Positions 62,816-64,000 of a DNA stretch of 64,000 bases are shown one piece after another. Source of the stretch: Sinotaia quadrata (lineage: Eukaryota; Mollusca; Gastropoda; Architaenioglossa; Viviparidae); the NCBI GenBank assembly GCA_028829895.1, contig CM054181.1, positions 3,792,501 to 3,856,500 of the forward strand, written 5' to 3'. The position numbers were made by a program, and so were the translations under genes. Within the stretch, counting starts at the first letter, position 1, and every line of letters begins with the position of its first letter. The notes under the pieces were generated by a model, which saw only the letters and a program-made list of their open reading frames with translations, was not told the origin of the DNA and ran no database searches.

Positions 62816-64000
62816 CTGATGATAAAATCCAAAACCATATAAAAATTCACTAATTGTTTATTTTATATTCTTGGTAACTTAAAGAACTCTTAATGAAAAA
62901 ATATATATCTTTTCAAATTTATTTAGGGACAAACAATTTAAAATAAGAATGTCCCATGAATACCCATACAAACAAGCAAGTAAATTAAATTATGATTTTA
63001 CAAAATAATAATAATAATGCAGTAATACAACATATTATTTTTATTTATCACAATTCCTAGATTTCTTGTCACTAAATGACGATGAAAGAAAGCAATCAAT
63101 GAAAATAGATTCAATGCAAGGTATGTGAGCAGTGTTACTTCATCAATTTTAACTCATTTTATACTTAAAAATTTATAAGCAAATTATGCAATATAAAATT
63201 TTATTTCATTAAACTAAAAATTGTTACATTTTTTATTTGATACATTTTACAAACATAGCCACACTACAATTAATAAGAAACGACAAAGTTCTCATGCAAG
63301 TAACAATGGTAATGGCAACATGTGATTAAATATATCCACCCTACTAAAATTATTATCTATTATTTTAAATAATAATTACCACCGATGCTTATACATGTCA
63401 CGGGGGTGGGAGGGGGTAGTCAGAAAATTTATTTTTATCCCTGTACATTGTTTCCCCTTTTGTCCATACGTGGCCCGTTCGGGGCACGCTCTCCGGGGCA
63501 CGCTCTCCGAGTTCATCCGCAGGTTAAGGTGAAAGGTTAATTAAATGTGCTGACAGCAAGTTCATTCCCCGGTTGCTGTCAGGGCTTTTGCTTAGTTTGT
63601 TTACCCTTTTTTTCAATGTATTAATGGGCAAGTGGGTGATGTCCATGCAAGTCAGTATGTTTGCAAGCGTGATTACCAAATTTGTATTTTAGCGTTTTAG
63701 ATTAATTTTATTGTTTATACATATGTACTAAAGTAGTCAATTAAATTAGCAGTATGTAGTTGAGATATTATTCTTTAAATATTTTTTTTAAAATGTATTC
63801 TAGTCAGGGACTATTTTTGCGAAGGCACCTTAGTGCGAATGTACCAACAAGTCAGGAGATTTTGTTAGCTTCTATAAAAGAAGTGTGCTGGCATGTTTAG
63901 GGGAGAGTATGAATTTGTGGGTTGACGGCAAGAGCAGACCTGCCTACCCCCCACCTTAGGAAACCAGAAGATCACTGGTCCAAAACCAGAAGATTTTGAA
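62816..64000. other. REV3L intron or upstream sequence to the right edge
   Basis: The N-terminal polymerase zeta exons were not found here on the minus strand. 63400-63620 is GC-richer than the surroundings, with a tandem GGGGCACGCTCTCCG duplication near 63480-63510 and a hairpin with 10-base perfect arms at 63550-63582. No gene seen. Confidence 0.55.
63550..63582. other. Perfect 10-base inverted repeat (hairpin)
   Basis: CTGACAGCAA at 63550-63559 pairs with TTGCTGTCAG at 63573-63582 around a 13-base loop. No T tract follows. Role unknown. Confidence 0.5.

Overview
The window is eukaryotic and carries one protein-coding gene, read on the minus strand: REV3L, the catalytic subunit of the translesion DNA polymerase zeta. 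Twenty-three coding exons can be placed between 62815 (5' side) and 3300 (3' side). All are bounded by GT/AG, and the frame closes across all 22 complete introns, giving 13,359 coding bases (about 4,452 complete codons). The gene is partial at both ends. The N-terminal exons lie beyond the right edge. The C-terminal exons, including the paired cysteine motifs, lie beyond the left edge. The animal-type protein, AT-rich introns dense in minisatellites, and MITE-like DNA transposons suggest an invertebrate. I lean towards a mollusc, possibly a gastropod, but this is inference and the species is not determined.

Layout from right to left (5' to 3' of the gene). 62816-64000 is intronic or upstream sequence with no exon seen. 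62718-49637 holds seven small exons for the N-terminal region; their introns contain a pogo/Tigger-like element with a hAT-like MITE nested in it, and a piggyBac-like element nested in an LTR-like repeat. 37848-47055 is a single 9,208-base exon coding about 3,070 largely disordered residues, ending in a REV7-binding motif. After it come a 40-base microexon (34899-34938) and a 9.3 kb repeat-rich intron. 25585-20474 codes the second REV7-binding motif and the start of the exonuclease-like region. 19123-3300 codes the rest of the B-family polymerase core, with motif A at 17806-17829, motif B at 10007-10036 and motif C (YGDTDS) at 5940-5957.

The rest is intron. It contains a decayed non-LTR retrotransposon with RT and RNase H remnants (about 6100-8430), several TIR elements (1348-1620, 10489-12242, 50758-52177, 60803-61838, 60933-61295), an LTR-like repeat in two copies, a tRNA-like SINE candidate, and many tandem arrays with periods of 35 to 220 bases. 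No other gene, CRISPR array or RNA gene could be supported.

The most interesting points are the very large central exon, with prion-like Gln/Gly/Tyr-rich sequence not seen in vertebrate REV3L as I know it; a 22-residue acidic repeat tandemly copied in frame in exon 6; a (TG)n tract just upstream of a 58-base catalytic exon; tandemly copied decoy 3' splice sites beside exon 23; and the nested transposons with recognisable target-site duplications.
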